The notes under the pieces: generated by a model
What the model saw: only the letters and a program-made list of their open reading frames with translations
Databases searched by the model: none
Told to the model about the DNA's origin: nothing
DNA from: an uncultured bacterium
GTDB lineage: Bacteria; Bacteroidota; Bacteroidia; Bacteroidales; Bacteroidaceae
Length of the DNA stretch: 64,000 nucleotides
Assembly: GCA_946188155.1 (NCBI GenBank)
Contig: CAMHUC010000003.1
Span: 1-64,000 of the forward strand
Direction: 5' to 3'
In this document: in pieces, positions 47,095 through 56,159 of the stretch
Layout of the letters: every line of letters begins with the position of its first letter
Numbering within the stretch: position 1 is the stretch's first letter
Program-made: the position numbers and the translations under genes

Positions 47095-47972
47095 TGTTTC
47101 CAAAAGTCAAAATAGTTGTACCATTGAGCCGGAAAGCGCCTGACGGTGCGCTCCAGTTCTGCCACGTATGCCGCGTGCAGCTGTCGTATCTGTTCGCGCC
47201 GCGGTGCCTCGCGGTCGTAGCTGAGCGGCGCGACGTAGACGGTGTAGCCCAGCGTGGAGGTCTTCATCACGTTCACGGCGAGCACGCTCAGTCCTCGGGC
47301 GGTGGCCACGCTGAAAGGCCCCATGGGGAATCGCGCCTCCCGCCCCAGGAAGGTCGCCGTGAGGCTCTTCTGCGAGCCCCAGATGCGGTCGGCCGGTATG
47401 CTCATAATCTCGCCCCTGGAGAGTGCGGCATCCATCTCGAAGGTGTGGCTCATGTCCTCGCTGACGGGAATCATCCGTATGTTGGTATGCTGGAACATCC
47501 GTGTGCGGTTGCGCATCACGCTCTCCTTCTCTCCGAAGAACACCAGCGCGTTGAAGTGCTTACGGTCGGAGACCAGCGAGTAGCCCGCCATCTCGTAGTT
47601 GCCTATATGGGAACTGAGCAGCACGAAGCCCTCCGGCTGCTCCTCCAGCTGCTGGAAATGGGCTAAGCCCTCCACCCGGATGTCGAACCGACGGCCCGCG
47701 TACATGGCGAACTTGTCGATGACGGCCTCGGCAAAGAGGCAGAGGTTCTTATACGAGTGGCAGAAGGCCCTCAGCGGCGACTCGCCGTAGCTGCGGCGGA
47801 AGTAGCGGTAGATGTGGCCGTAGCCGGAACTGAAGAGCAGGCAGGGCGGGATGACGAATACGTAGGCAAACCAGTAGACGAGCCGCACGTCGACTACGCG
47901 CAGGATGGCGATGAGCCAGCGGTGCATCAGGCTGTTGCCGTATGTGGTGCCTTCCCACTTCCTGTCACCCAT
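47091..47972 (-). CDS. LpxL-type lysophospholipid acyltransferase of the polyene cluster
   Basis: The protein has 293 residues. An N-terminal membrane helix (about 15-45) precedes a bacterial lipid A acyltransferase-like domain with the catalytic pair in SSHIGNYEMAGY (His and Glu of HxxxxE), then GEIMSIPADRIWGS and a final AQWYNYFDFW, typical of the family end. In aryl polyene clusters such enzymes attach the pigment to a lipid. It overlaps the methyltransferase gene by 8 nt and the dehydratase by 4 nt. Confidence 0.85.
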   Translation of the reverse strand: MGDRKWEGTTYGNSLMHRWLIAILRVVDVRLVYWFAYVFVIPPCLLFSSGYGHIYRYFRRSYGESPLRAFCHSYKNLCLFAEAVIDKFAMYAGRRFDIRVEGLAHFQQLEEQPEGFVLLSSHIGNYEMAGYSLVSDRKHFNALVFFGEKESVMRNRTRMFQHTNIRMIPVSEDMSHTFEMDAALSRGEIMSIPADRIWGSQKSLTATFLGREARFPMGPFSVATARGLSVLAVNVMKTSTLGYTVYVAPLSYDREAPRREQIRQLHAAYVAELERTVRRFPAQWYNYFDFWKQ

Positions 47973-49068
47973 TACTCTTAACTACAATGATGGAATGCCC
48001 CTGTCCCAGGCCGTCGTGGATATGCTCTATCTCCAGTCCTGCCTCATGGATGCAACGGGCCATGTCGTCAGTGCTGTACATCTTGGAGTTGCCGTTGGCC
48101 ATGGCCGTGAAGTAGAGGCTCGTCATGGTCAGGCAGAAGGCTGCCGTGGGGAACCGCTGGCGGTCCCAGAGCGTCTCCATGATGAAGAGTCGCGTCGAGG
48201 GGGTCATGGCCTCGCGGGCCCGTCGCAGTATGCTCACTATCTGCTCCATCGAGAAGCAGTCGAGGAACTGGCTCATCCAGATGGCGTCGAGCGTCTGAGT
48301 CATGGGGAGCATCGACGCGTCGTCGAGCAGGTTGATGCCATAGCCCTTGATGCGCTCGGCTCCCGGCTTCCCGCTGATGTTCTGCTGCATCATCCGTATC
48401 TGCTGGGGCAGGTCGAGGATGGTCACCTCCACCTCTTTATTATAGGCCACGCACTGCAGGGCCCACTTGCCGGTGTTGCCGCCCACGTCGTAGAGCGTAC
48501 GCACATGGTGCTCGTCGAAGATGATGCGTAGTGCCTCGGGGAAGGAGGCATCGCTGTAGAAGTGGTCGAAGGCGAACCAGCTCTTCTGCACTTCGGGAGG
48601 CAGGCTGGAGAGTCCCTCGTAGATGGTGGGCCACGCTCCTAAGTGCTTCAGCCCCTCGGGCCTGCCGCTCTTCAGGGCTTCCTCCAGAGAGAAGAGGCCC
48701 TCGTAGTTGACATCGTGGCAGAAGTCCATGTTGACCCTCGTGCGCGGGTCGCGGAGCAGGAACCAGCCGGTCTTGGAGAGCGTGAAGCGGTCGGTCGCCG
48801 TGTCTACGAGGATGGTGCCGATGGTGAGGGAGGCCTCGGTGAGACACTTCACGGCATAGTCGGACAGACCCGAGTCTCGTGCAATCTCCTCGCACGTGAG
48901 GCCTTCGTCTGTCTTGGCCAGCATCTCGAAGATGCCCAGCTTGACCATCAGGCGTGACACCTGGAACACCACTGGTCCCCAGGCGATGAACTCAGCCAGC
49001 TGCTGGGCATCGCGGGCTTTCAGGTGCTCCTTGCTGTATGCTGCCTGTAGTGCTGGAGTGAGCTTCAT
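47965..49068 (-). CDS. SAM-dependent O-methyltransferase
   Basis: The protein has 367 residues. A winged-helix dimerisation domain (about 30-110, LAKTDEGLTCEEIARDSGLS) precedes a Rossmann-like methyltransferase domain (about 190-340) with the SAM motif LYDVGGNTGKWALQ and the acidic loop TILDLPQQI. It fits the PF00891 O-methyltransferase family. It may methylate the aromatic head of a polyene pigment, as methyltransferases do in some aryl polyene clusters. Its leader carries two opposed heptamer arrays. Confidence 0.86.
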   Translation of the reverse strand: MKLTPALQAAYSKEHLKARDAQQLAEFIAWGPVVFQVSRLMVKLGIFEMLAKTDEGLTCEEIARDSGLSDYAVKCLTEASLTIGTILVDTATDRFTLSKTGWFLLRDPRTRVNMDFCHDVNYEGLFSLEEALKSGRPEGLKHLGAWPTIYEGLSSLPPEVQKSWFAFDHFYSDASFPEALRIIFDEHHVRTLYDVGGNTGKWALQCVAYNKEVEVTILDLPQQIRMMQQNISGKPGAERIKGYGINLLDDASMLPMTQTLDAIWMSQFLDCFSMEQIVSILRRAREAMTPSTRLFIMETLWDRQRFPTAAFCLTMTSLYFTAMANGNSKMYSTDDMARCIHEAGLEIEHIHDGLGQGHSIIVVKSNG

Positions 49069-49085
49069 CTATAAACTGTTTTTTA

Positions 49086-49195
49086 AGTTTATAGTTTAAG
49101 GTTTATAGTTTATAGATGAATACCCTGCAAGCCCTTGCGACTATGGAAGTAATCATCTCTAAACTTTAAACTCTAAACTCTAAACAAAAACCTTA
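49086..49195. repeat. Opposed heptamer arrays in the methyltransferase leader
   Basis: GTTTATA-type units (about 49086-49116) and TAAACTY units (about 49158-49192) face each other across about 40 nt. They can form a long imperfect stem in the operon mRNA. Confidence 0.85.
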
Positions 49196-49924
49196 AGTGT
49201 ACAGTCCTCCGTTGATATTGATTACCTCACCCGTGATGTAGGCCGCCTCGTCGGAAGCCAGGAAGGCCGTCAGTGCGGCCACCTCCTCAGGACGCCCGAA
49301 GCGGCCTGCGGGAATCTGCTTCTTCAGCTCGTCGACGGGCAGGTCCTTCGTCATGTCGGTGTCGATAAATCCGGGGGCGATGGCGTTCACGGTGATGCTG
49401 CGGGCAGCCACCTCCTGTGCCAGCGCCTTCGTGGCACCGATGAGGGCTGCCTTCGCCGCGCTGTAGTTCGACTGTCCGGGCAGTCCCTTGACACCCGAGA
49501 GCGAGGCCATGTTGATGATGCGGCCTCCGCGCTTACGGGGCATCATGTGCTTCAGCAGGCGGCGCGTCACGTAGAAGTAGCCGTTGAGCGTCGTGTCGAG
49601 CACGCTGTGCCAGTCGTCGTCGCTCATCATGAACATGGCTCCGTCGCGACGGATGCCAGCATTGTTCACCAGCACGGCGATATAGTCGTCGGGATGCGAC
49701 TGCTCCCACCCCTCGAGGGCGGACTCGATGGCCTCGGCCTTCGACGTGTCGAAGGGCAGCAGCTCGGCAGTTCCGCCGCCGGCCGTGATTTCGTCGGCTA
49801 CCGCTTGGGCAGCAGCCGTGTTACTCAGGTAATTGATGACCACCGGCCATCCTGTGGCAGCCAGACGGAGGGCAATGGCCTTGCCAATGCCTCTCGAGGC
49901 GCCTGTCACTAATGCATATTTCAT
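49193..49924 (-). CDS. fabG: 3-oxoacyl-ACP reductase (FabG family)
   Basis: The protein has 243 residues of short-chain dehydrogenase type. The NADP-binding motif TGASRGIGKA (about 8-17), NNAG (about 90-93), the catalytic Ser in NMASLSG and the Tyr/Lys pair in SNYSAAKAAL are all present. GEVININGG closes the fold. It reduces the keto group made by the ketosynthase. It is the first gene of the minus-strand polyene cluster. A second housekeeping FabG is expected elsewhere in the genome. Confidence 0.93.
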   Translation of the reverse strand: MKYALVTGASRGIGKAIALRLAATGWPVVINYLSNTAAAQAVADEITAGGGTAELLPFDTSKAEAIESALEGWEQSHPDDYIAVLVNNAGIRRDGAMFMMSDDDWHSVLDTTLNGYFYVTRRLLKHMMPRKRGGRIINMASLSGVKGLPGQSNYSAAKAALIGATKALAQEVAARSITVNAIAPGFIDTDMTKDLPVDELKKQIPAGRFGRPEEVAALTAFLASDEAAYITGEVININGGLYT

Positions 49925-49958
49925 CGCTGTTTCTTCGCTTGTGGTTCAAATTTGATTG

Positions 49959-49966
49959 CAAAAGTA
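49959..49966 (-). promoter_or_regulatory. -7 promoter box for the polyene cluster
   Basis: The minus strand reads TACTTTTG, 34 bp before the fabG ATG. It is the only clear box for the eleven-gene run. Confidence 0.6.
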
Positions 49967-50030
49967 CATATTTTCCTGCAAATAACCGACATTTTTCGGA
50001 TAATATTGGTATTTTATGGATTTTTTTACT

Positions 50031-50038
50031 TACCTTTG
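50031..50038 (+). promoter_or_regulatory. -7 promoter box for the GH94 gene
   Basis: TACCTTTG, 32 bp before the ATG at 50071; a TTGG lies about 21 bp upstream. It is divergent from the polyene cluster promoter. Confidence 0.65.
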
Positions 50039-50070
50039 TGGCAATTTTGAACTAACTGAAACATGAATTG

Positions 50071-52575
50071 ATGGAACAACAGAAACGTTATGGTCACTTT
50101 GACGACCAGCACCGCGAGTATGTCATCACAGACCCGCAGACACCGTGGCCCTGGATTAACTATCTGGGCAACGAGGACTTTTTCTCTCTCATCTCTAACA
50201 CGGCTGGCGGCTACTCCTTCTATAAGGATGCCAAGTTCCGTCGCATCACGCGCTACCGCTACAACAACGTGCCGATGGACAATGGCGGACGCTACTTCTA
50301 CATCAAGGAGGGCGACACCGTGTGGAACCCAGGATGGAAACCCTGTAAGACTCCACTCGACTTCTATGAGTGCCGCCACGGCATGGGCTACACCCGCATC
50401 ACGGGCTGCAAGAATGGGGTGGAGGCATCCGTACTATTCTTCGTGCCACTGGGCAAGTGGGCCGAGGTGCAGAAGCTCACGCTGAAGAACGCCTCGAAGG
50501 AGGCGAAGCAGCTGAAGCTCTTCTCCTTCGAGGAGTGGTGCCTCTGGAATGCCGCCACGGACATGGAGAACTTCCAAAGGAATTTCTCTACCGGCGAGGT
50601 GGAGATAGAGGGCTCTACCATCTATCATAAGACGGAGTACCGCGAGCGCCGTAATCACTACGCCTTCTACCACGTGAACACCGAGATACAGGGCTTCGAC
50701 ACCGACCGTGAGTCGTTCGTAGGACTCTATAACGAGTTTGCCAATCCGCAGGCTGTCATCGAGGGGCGTCCGCGCAACAGCCACGCCCACGGCTGGAGCC
50801 CCATCGCCTCTCACTATATCGAGGTGACGCTGCAGCCGGGCGAAGAGAAGGACTTCATCTTCCTGCTAGGCTACATCGAAAATGAGCAGGACAAGAAATT
50901 CAGTGCCCCACAGGTCATTAACAAGGAGAAGGCCCACGCCCTCATCCAGAGCCTCGACACCACGGAGAAGGTTGACCGCGCCTTCGCAGAACTCTCCGAA
51001 TACTGGGATGCCCTGCTTAATATATATAAGGTTCGTACGGGTAATGACAAGCTCGACCGCATGGTGAACATCTGGAACCAGTACCAGTGCATGGTGACGT
51101 TCAACTTCTCGCGCTCAGCCAGCTTCTTCGAGAGCGGCGTGGGACGAGGCATGGGATTCCGCGACTCCAACCAGGACCTCGTAGGCTTCGTCCATCAGAT
51201 ACCCCCCCGCGCCCGTCAGCGCATCATCGACATCGCCTCCACGCAGTTCCCCGACGGCGGATGCTACCATCAGTACCAGCCGCTCACCAAGCGAGGCAAC
51301 AACGACATCGGCGGCGGATTCAACGACGACCCCTGCTGGCTCATCTTCGGCACCGTGGCCTATATCAAGGAGACGGGCGACTTCTCCATCCTCGAGGAGA
51401 TGGTGCCCTTCGACAATCAGCCAGGCACCGAGGTGACGCTCTTCGAGCATCTCCGTGTGTCGATGGATCACGTCATCAAGAACCTGGGCCCCCATGCGCT
51501 GCCACTCATCGGCCGCGCCGACTGGAACGACTGTCTGAACCTGAACTGCTTCTCGATGGATCCCAACGAGAGCTTCCAGACCACGGAGAACGTCACCGAG
51601 GGCACCAAGGCCGAGAGCCTGATGATAGCCGGCCTCTTCGTAGTCACTGGCAAGGACTACATCGCCCTCTGCAAGGAGTTATCCGGAATATCCGGAAAAT
51701 CCGGAAAATCCGGAGAGTCCGGAATATCCGGCTTATCCGCCATCGACTTCGCCTCCGAGGCCGAGCGTATGCAGCGGGCTGTCGATGCCATGATAGCCGC
51801 CGTTGAGAAGGACGGCTGGGACGGCGAGTGGTATCTCCGCGCCTACGACTTCTATGGCCGCAAAATCGGTTCCCATGAATGCGAGGAAGGCAAGATATTC
51901 ATCGAGTCGCAAGGTTGGTGTACGATGGCTGAGATTGGGGCCGACCAGGGCATGGTAGCCAAGAGCCTCGACGCCTGTAAGAAGTATCTCGAGTGCGAGC
52001 ACGGTATGGTGCTCAACAACCCCGCCTTCTCACGCTTCATCTACGAGTATGGCGAGATCTCCAGCTACCCCGAGGGCTACAAGGAGAATGCCGGCATCTT
52101 CTGCCACAACAATCCCTGGGTCATCATCGGCGAGTGCATCGCTGGACGTGGCAACGATGCCTGGAGCCACTACACCAAGATACTGCCCTCGTACGTCGAG
52201 GAGAAGTATCAGACCCTACACAAGGTGGAGCCATACGTGAACTGCCAGATGGTGGCCGGCAAGGACGCTGCCCGTCCCGGCGAGGGCAAGAACTCGTGGC
52301 TCACGGGCACAGCCGCCTGGATGTGGTACACCGTGTCGGAGTTTATCCTCGGCATCAAGCCAGACTATGAGGGCCTGCGCATCGACCCCTGCCTGCCAGA
52401 GACGGCACAGGACTACACCGTCAGCCGCCGATTCCGCGAGGCTGAGTACGAGATCACCATCCACCCCAACGGCGCCCAGAAGGGCGTGAAGCAGATCGTC
52501 CTCGACGGCAAGCCCATTGAGGGCACCGTCATACCCTACTCCAAGGGCAGCCACACGGTGGAGGTCACCATGTAA
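50071..52575 (+). CDS. GH94 family phosphorylase (cellobiose/cellodextrin phosphorylase-like)
   Basis: Start at the ATG at 50071; a TTG three bases earlier is not preferred. The product has 834 residues. It matches GH94: N-terminal beta-sandwich ([20 protein letters not shown]), helical linker, then the (alpha/alpha)6 barrel with [18 protein letters not shown] and the catalytic Asp at about 486 in [13 protein letters not shown]-terminal [20 protein letters not shown] is also typical. It splits a beta-linked disaccharide or dextrin with phosphate in the cytosol; no signal peptide is present. A 9-nt repeat insert (51682-51738) encodes a Ser-Gly-rich loop at about 537-556. Confidence 0.92.
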   Translation: MEQQKRYGHFDDQHREYVITDPQTPWPWINYLGNEDFFSLISNTAGGYSFYKDAKFRRITRYRYNNVPMDNGGRYFYIKEGDTVWNPGWKPCKTPLDFYECRHGMGYTRITGCKNGVEASVLFFVPLGKWAEVQKLTLKNASKEAKQLKLFSFEEWCLWNAATDMENFQRNFSTGEVEIEGSTIYHKTEYRERRNHYAFYHVNTEIQGFDTDRESFVGLYNEFANPQAVIEGRPRNSHAHGWSPIASHYIEVTLQPGEEKDFIFLLGYIENEQDKKFSAPQVINKEKAHALIQSLDTTEKVDRAFAELSEYWDALLNIYKVRTGNDKLDRMVNIWNQYQCMVTFNFSRSASFFESGVGRGMGFRDSNQDLVGFVHQIPPRARQRIIDIASTQFPDGGCYHQYQPLTKRGNNDIGGGFNDDPCWLIFGTVAYIKETGDFSILEEMVPFDNQPGTEVTLFEHLRVSMDHVIKNLGPHALPLIGRADWNDCLNLNCFSMDPNESFQTTENVTEGTKAESLMIAGLFVVTGKDYIALCKELSGISGKSGKSGESGISGLSAIDFASEAERMQRAVDAMIAAVEKDGWDGEWYLRAYDFYGRKIGSHECEEGKIFIESQGWCTMAEIGADQGMVAKSLDACKKYLECEHGMVLNNPAFSRFIYEYGEISSYPEGYKENAGIFCHNNPWVIIGECIAGRGNDAWSHYTKILPSYVEEKYQTLHKVEPYVNCQMVAGKDAARPGEGKNSWLTGTAAWMWYTVSEFILGIKPDYEGLRIDPCLPETAQDYTVSRRFREAEYEITIHPNGAQKGVKQIVLDGKPIEGTVIPYSKGSHTVEVTM
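51682..51738. repeat. TCCGGAAAA nonamer array in the GH94 gene
   Basis: Six 9-nt units in frame (Ser-Gly-Ile/Lys/Glu). The same unit occurs in the tandem GH43 gene at 35987-36058. Confidence 0.95.
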
Positions 52576-52590
52576 TATCCAAGAAGATAT

Positions 52591-52635
52591 CTAAGAGAAA
52601 AGAGGAATGGGTGCCGCCCATTCCTCTTTCTTAGA
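52591..52635 (+). terminator. Terminator of the GH94 gene
   Basis: AAAGAGGAATGGG pairs with CCCATTCCTCTTT around a TGCCG-type loop, with an extra outer CTAAG/CTTAG pairing. Confidence 0.8.
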
Positions 52636-52660
52636 GCACACGGGGACAGTCCCCGTGTGC
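52636..52660. terminator. Second GC-rich hairpin, convergent terminator
   Basis: GCACACGGGGA pairs perfectly with TCCCCGTGTGC across CAG. It probably ends the minus-strand gene that stops at 52671. Its core resembles the Sus operon terminator at 28941-28976. Confidence 0.72.
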
Positions 52661-52670
52661 TTGTATCCTA

Positions 52671-54161
52671 TTACCAATCCATGCCGAGCTCTTCCCTTCG
52701 GTCTTTGCCAGTGTACTCGCAGTATGAGCAGGAGAAGAACAACTCGCCATCATAACCTTTATGCTGGCAAGGCGTATATTTCACACAGATCCAATTGTAG
52801 GCAGCACCCTTACGCGCCCATCTGTAGAGTTCCTGATTCGGACCTTTGTCTCTGTAGCCGGCATAGCACATCTGCCACTTGCCAACGATGACTTCGCCCT
52901 CGTCTTTCTTTAACATATAGTCGTGACCAGTGCCGAAGGCTCTGCACTCTATTCCGCCGATAGCAGAGAGGGTGCCGGCAATGGCATAGACCTTGCCGCC
53001 TTCGCCACCGCCACCGTTGTAGGTGTCGCCACCGCCAACGCCGGCGGCATTCTCGCCGCCCGTAGCATACAGCGTACCGCCATAGACGGACACCGGGCCG
53101 CCCTGGCCGCCGCCTTCGCCACCGCCTACGCCGGCACCATACTGGCCGCCCGTGGCGGAGACTGTGCCGCCATAGACCGTCAGGGAGCCTGCGATGCCGC
53201 GGTTGAAGCCACCGCCGATGCCGGCACCGTAGTCGCTGGCAGTGGCTATGACCACGCCGCCATAGATCTTGAGCGTACCCATGCCGACGATATTGCCATT
53301 GCTGTCCTCGGCATTCTTATGGGTGCCGATGGCTGCCTCGTTCTTGTTCTCGTTGTAGGCATTGAGCCTGCCTTGGCGCTCACCAAACGACTGGCTGTAG
53401 ATGTTCAGCGCGCTGGGGGCCTCAAGCTGCACGCCTGCTGTCAGCGAGAGCGTGGAGCCGTCGCCGAGAATCAGATGGGCCTCGCCGTTGACCACTACGT
53501 TCCTGCGCTTCACGTCGCCCGTCACCAGATACCATTTGCCGTCGCCCAGTACCTGCGTCTCGCCATTGGCGCCTTCCAGCTTGATGACGTCGGCGGCGCT
53601 TTTCACCTGGTAGTCCATCTTCTGCTTTTTCTCATTGAACGTGCCGTAGAAATAGGATACACTGCCGTCTGTCTCCTCGCCGGCGCCATAGTTCTCCGTA
53701 GCCCACTGTTCGGCTTTCTCGCGCTCCTCTTTTGTGGCCTGGCGATAGACGATGGTGGCACTCTCCACCAGCTGGTCGCCGATGGCCTCGAGGGTGGTGG
53801 CGGGAAATGCCTCTGTTGCCGAGATGACCACCTTGCCATCGGATACGGCGTAGCTCGAGTAGCCCTCCAGATTCCAGCGGTTGACGACTGATGCGGAGGG
53901 AATCACACTGCCCTCGTTCAGGTAGAAGATGTCCTGAAAGGCTTTGCCGTCGCTGCCCAGCCCGATCACCCTCATGATCTGGTCGTAGGGGCTGTTCTCA
54001 TTGGTCACGGTACCCGTTTTGTCCTCCACGCTGATCCACGTGCCACTGACGCCAGGGGTAGCATGTACCGGCGTATCTTCATTACTACACGATGTCGTAA
54101 CGACCGACAGGCCGCTGATAAGGATGGCGGCCATCACCCATAAAAACTTTTTCATCATCAT
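52671..54161 (-). CDS. Glycine-rich repeat lipoprotein of unknown function
   Basis: I start it at the first ATG after the probable promoter (54161; 54158 and 54155 are alternatives), giving about 496 residues. A lipoprotein signal ends in VTTSC. The N-terminal third (GVSGTWISVEDKTG, then DQIMRVIGLGSDGKAFQDIF) looks like a lipocalin-type or DUF domain. The middle (about 245-400) has a repeated pattern of about 25 residues with GAGIGGG or GAGVGGG and a YGGTVSATGG strand, suggesting a right-handed beta-helix like adhesin-type surface proteins. Five cysteines lie near the end (CSYCEYTG). Family not recognised. Confidence 0.7.
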   Translation of the reverse strand: MMMKKFLWVMAAILISGLSVVTTSCSNEDTPVHATPGVSGTWISVEDKTGTVTNENSPYDQIMRVIGLGSDGKAFQDIFYLNEGSVIPSASVVNRWNLEGYSSYAVSDGKVVISATEAFPATTLEAIGDQLVESATIVYRQATKEEREKAEQWATENYGAGEETDGSVSYFYGTFNEKKQKMDYQVKSAADVIKLEGANGETQVLGDGKWYLVTGDVKRRNVVVNGEAHLILGDGSTLSLTAGVQLEAPSALNIYSQSFGERQGRLNAYNENKNEAAIGTHKNAEDSNGNIVGMGTLKIYGGVVIATASDYGAGIGGGFNRGIAGSLTVYGGTVSATGGQYGAGVGGGEGGGQGGPVSVYGGTLYATGGENAAGVGGGDTYNGGGGEGGKVYAIAGTLSAIGGIECRAFGTGHDYMLKKDEGEVIVGKWQMCYAGYRDKGPNQELYRWARKGAAYNWICVKYTPCQHKGYDGELFFSCSYCEYTGKDRREELGMDW

Positions 54162-54204
54162 GTTTTGGCTTGTTTTATATTCTTGCAAAGTTCGTTTTGG
54201 GTCT

Positions 54205-55737
54205 TTACTCTATCGCCTCCCTGACAGCGCGCATGATTTCGTTGTAGGTCTCCACAGGGCAGTAGTTTGTATAATTGAAATAGTCATTATGACAGCCCTT
54301 GGGCACGATGATTTTCCTGATGTTGGGATTCGTCGGGTCGGGGATGGCAGAGCCGGTCCACGGGTCCTGCTCGCCGTAGACGAACACCATCTTCTTCGTC
54401 GTCGTGGGCAGGAAGTTGTTCAAGAAGTCGAGCACCTGGGCATTGCTGTATTGCCGGTTGTAGACTTGCATCTTCTCTAAAGCTAAATATTCATCATCGG
54501 CAATTTCATTCGTATAGTCAGCCGAGAAGAGGGGACAGCCCTTCAGGTAGTCGAATGCAAATAAGAGTGTACCAATCTCCTTTGACACTTGAACCTCATA
54601 AGGGAACATCGGCTCTTCCTTGCGTCTCTTCAGCAGCTCTTCCTGGCTAAAGGGAGCCCGCGTTGCGGTCTTTTTCTGCTTTTCAATATAGTCTTCCCAT
54701 GCGTCTTCGTTCATCTTGATGAACTTCTCTGCAAAGTCGAGTTGCGTCTGCCCCGTGGTGTCGGGAATGAGGTCGGACCAGCGCGCGATAGGAATATACA
54801 TCAGCTTGCCAAGCAGATTGTACTGATAATAGAACGAGCTGTTTGCTATGGCATATTGGTCGATCTGCTGCTCGCTCATGCCCCGGCCTCTGAGCTCCTT
54901 CACCTTCTCCGGCTTTTCGGCGCGATAGCTCGCTATGAGGCGCTTCGACAGCGGCGTGTCGCTGCAGATGGCGCGGCCAAAGGCTTTCAGCTTCTTCTTC
55001 GTCAGGGGGTCGAAGGCGGTGCTGTTCTCAACCATGTAGATGCCTGGGCGGGCATCGTAGAGGGCTATGTTGAAGGGGGCTGCAACGGGCACGTACAGGT
55101 CGATGTCGTCATAGCCCTTCTTGCTGCTGTAGTAGGCATACATGGCGGTGGTGTGGCCGTTCTTGCTCAACCCCGCGGAAATCCACTTGCCGGGGAAGCG
55201 GCCGGTGGCCTTGAAGGCAGTCACCAGGGCATGCAGGTCGTCGCTGGCCTGCTCGGAGTCGAGATAGGTGAAGTCGACATTGTCGAGCGGCTGGGGCTGC
55301 GAGTCGCCGAAGTAGCGGTACTCCAGCTCTATCATGTTGGCTTTGAGGATGGATACCAGCATGGGGGGAAGCAGGTTTGAGACCGTGTCGTTGGTAGCAT
55401 AGCCCTGGGTGTGGAGTACCGTGGGAGCATTGGGCCCCACGTAGCGCAGCACGGCCTTCTGCCTGAAGGTGCCCTTCTCGGGGTGATGGTGGTCTATCAG
55501 CTGGTCGAAATAGAAATAGTAGAAGTTGTCTGTAAGGCCATTGCCCGTCGTACCCTGGCGCTCTGTGACACCAGTCACGCCGGGCATGGCCTTGAGCCAC
55601 TGTCCGACGGTTTGTTCCACAACCGGCTGAGTCGGTTCCGGCTCGGCGGCATTGTCATTGTTTGCACATGAGGTGAAGCCAAGCACCACGCTCAGCAGCA
55701 GGTTCACCATCCATAAACTCAATCTTTTCATATACAT
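54205..55737 (-). CDS. S37-type (PS-10) prolyl/tripeptidyl aminopeptidase lipoprotein
   Basis: The protein has 510 residues; the ATG at 55731 is an alternative start. A lipobox lies at VLGFTSC. The alpha/beta-hydrolase domain contains the nucleophile in SAGLSKNGHTTAMY (GxSxxG form), FDQLIDHHHPEKGTFRQK upstream, the acid in VYGEQDPWTG and the His in PKGCHNDYF. This is the pattern of peptidase family S37. It probably trims peptides at the cell surface. Its promoter box lies at 56014-56021, so the transcript has a long leader that includes a MITE-like element. Confidence 0.85.
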   Translation of the reverse strand: MYMKRLSLWMVNLLLSVVLGFTSCANNDNAAEPEPTQPVVEQTVGQWLKAMPGVTGVTERQGTTGNGLTDNFYYFYFDQLIDHHHPEKGTFRQKAVLRYVGPNAPTVLHTQGYATNDTVSNLLPPMLVSILKANMIELEYRYFGDSQPQPLDNVDFTYLDSEQASDDLHALVTAFKATGRFPGKWISAGLSKNGHTTAMYAYYSSKKGYDDIDLYVPVAAPFNIALYDARPGIYMVENSTAFDPLTKKKLKAFGRAICSDTPLSKRLIASYRAEKPEKVKELRGRGMSEQQIDQYAIANSSFYYQYNLLGKLMYIPIARWSDLIPDTTGQTQLDFAEKFIKMNEDAWEDYIEKQKKTATRAPFSQEELLKRRKEEPMFPYEVQVSKEIGTLLFAFDYLKGCPLFSADYTNEIADDEYLALEKMQVYNRQYSNAQVLDFLNNFLPTTTKKMVFVYGEQDPWTGSAIPDPTNPNIRKIIVPKGCHNDYFNYTNYCPVETYNEIMRAVREAIE

Positions 55738-55781
55738 TATTATTATAATTATTATAGTTTACTGTTTACTGTTTATAGTTT

Positions 55782-55976
55782 GTAACTATTCAGCGATTCG
55801 GTTGTCGATGGTCGCTTCGCTCAAAATTATAAGAAAATTGAATCAGAAAATTATAAGAAAGCGGTGAGCACCAGCTTTCAACTGCTGAAGTACTATTCTG
55901 TTCTTATAATTTTTTTAATAATTATCTTGCAATTTTGAGCGAAGCGACCCCCAAAGGTTTTTGGCTGAATAGTTAC
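55782..55976. mobile_element. MITE-like element in the S37 peptidase leader
   Basis: A 195-bp element with perfect 13-bp terminal inverted repeats GTAACTATTCAGC (55782-55794) and GCTGAATAGTTAC (55964-55976). A further perfect 19-bp inner inverted repeat lies at 55810-55828 and 55931-55949. The same 8 bp, TATAGTTT, flanks both sides (55774-55781 and 55977-55984), as expected for a target duplication. There is no internal gene. It sits within a GTTTACT/GTTTATA heptamer array. The rest of the gene-free stretch 55738-56159 holds that array and the two divergent start regions. Confidence 0.7.
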
Positions 55977-56013
55977 TATAGTTTACTGTTTACAGTTTAC
56001 AGTTTACAGAGTG

Positions 56014-56021
56014 CAAAGGTA
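56014..56021 (-). promoter_or_regulatory. -7 promoter box for the S37 peptidase
   Basis: The minus strand reads TACCTTTG, with TTG about 20 bp upstream. It lies on the far side of the MITE from the gene, giving a leader of about 270 nt. Confidence 0.55.
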
Positions 56022-56145
56022 ATGCTTTTTTATGAAATGAGCAACAAATTGTAGCTGAAAAAATGTCGCACTCGTCTGTCATTTTGTCAGTCACCGCCCC
56101 TCGGCACGCTTTTTGTGCATCCGTTTGTAGAAACAAAACAATAAT

Positions 56146-56152
56146 AGGAGGA
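56146..56152 (+). promoter_or_regulatory. Strong Shine-Dalgarno sequence before clpB
   Basis: AGGAGGA, 7 bp before the ATG. Such a complete site is rare in this window, where most genes have none. Confidence 0.75.
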
Positions 56153-56159
56153 CAAACGT

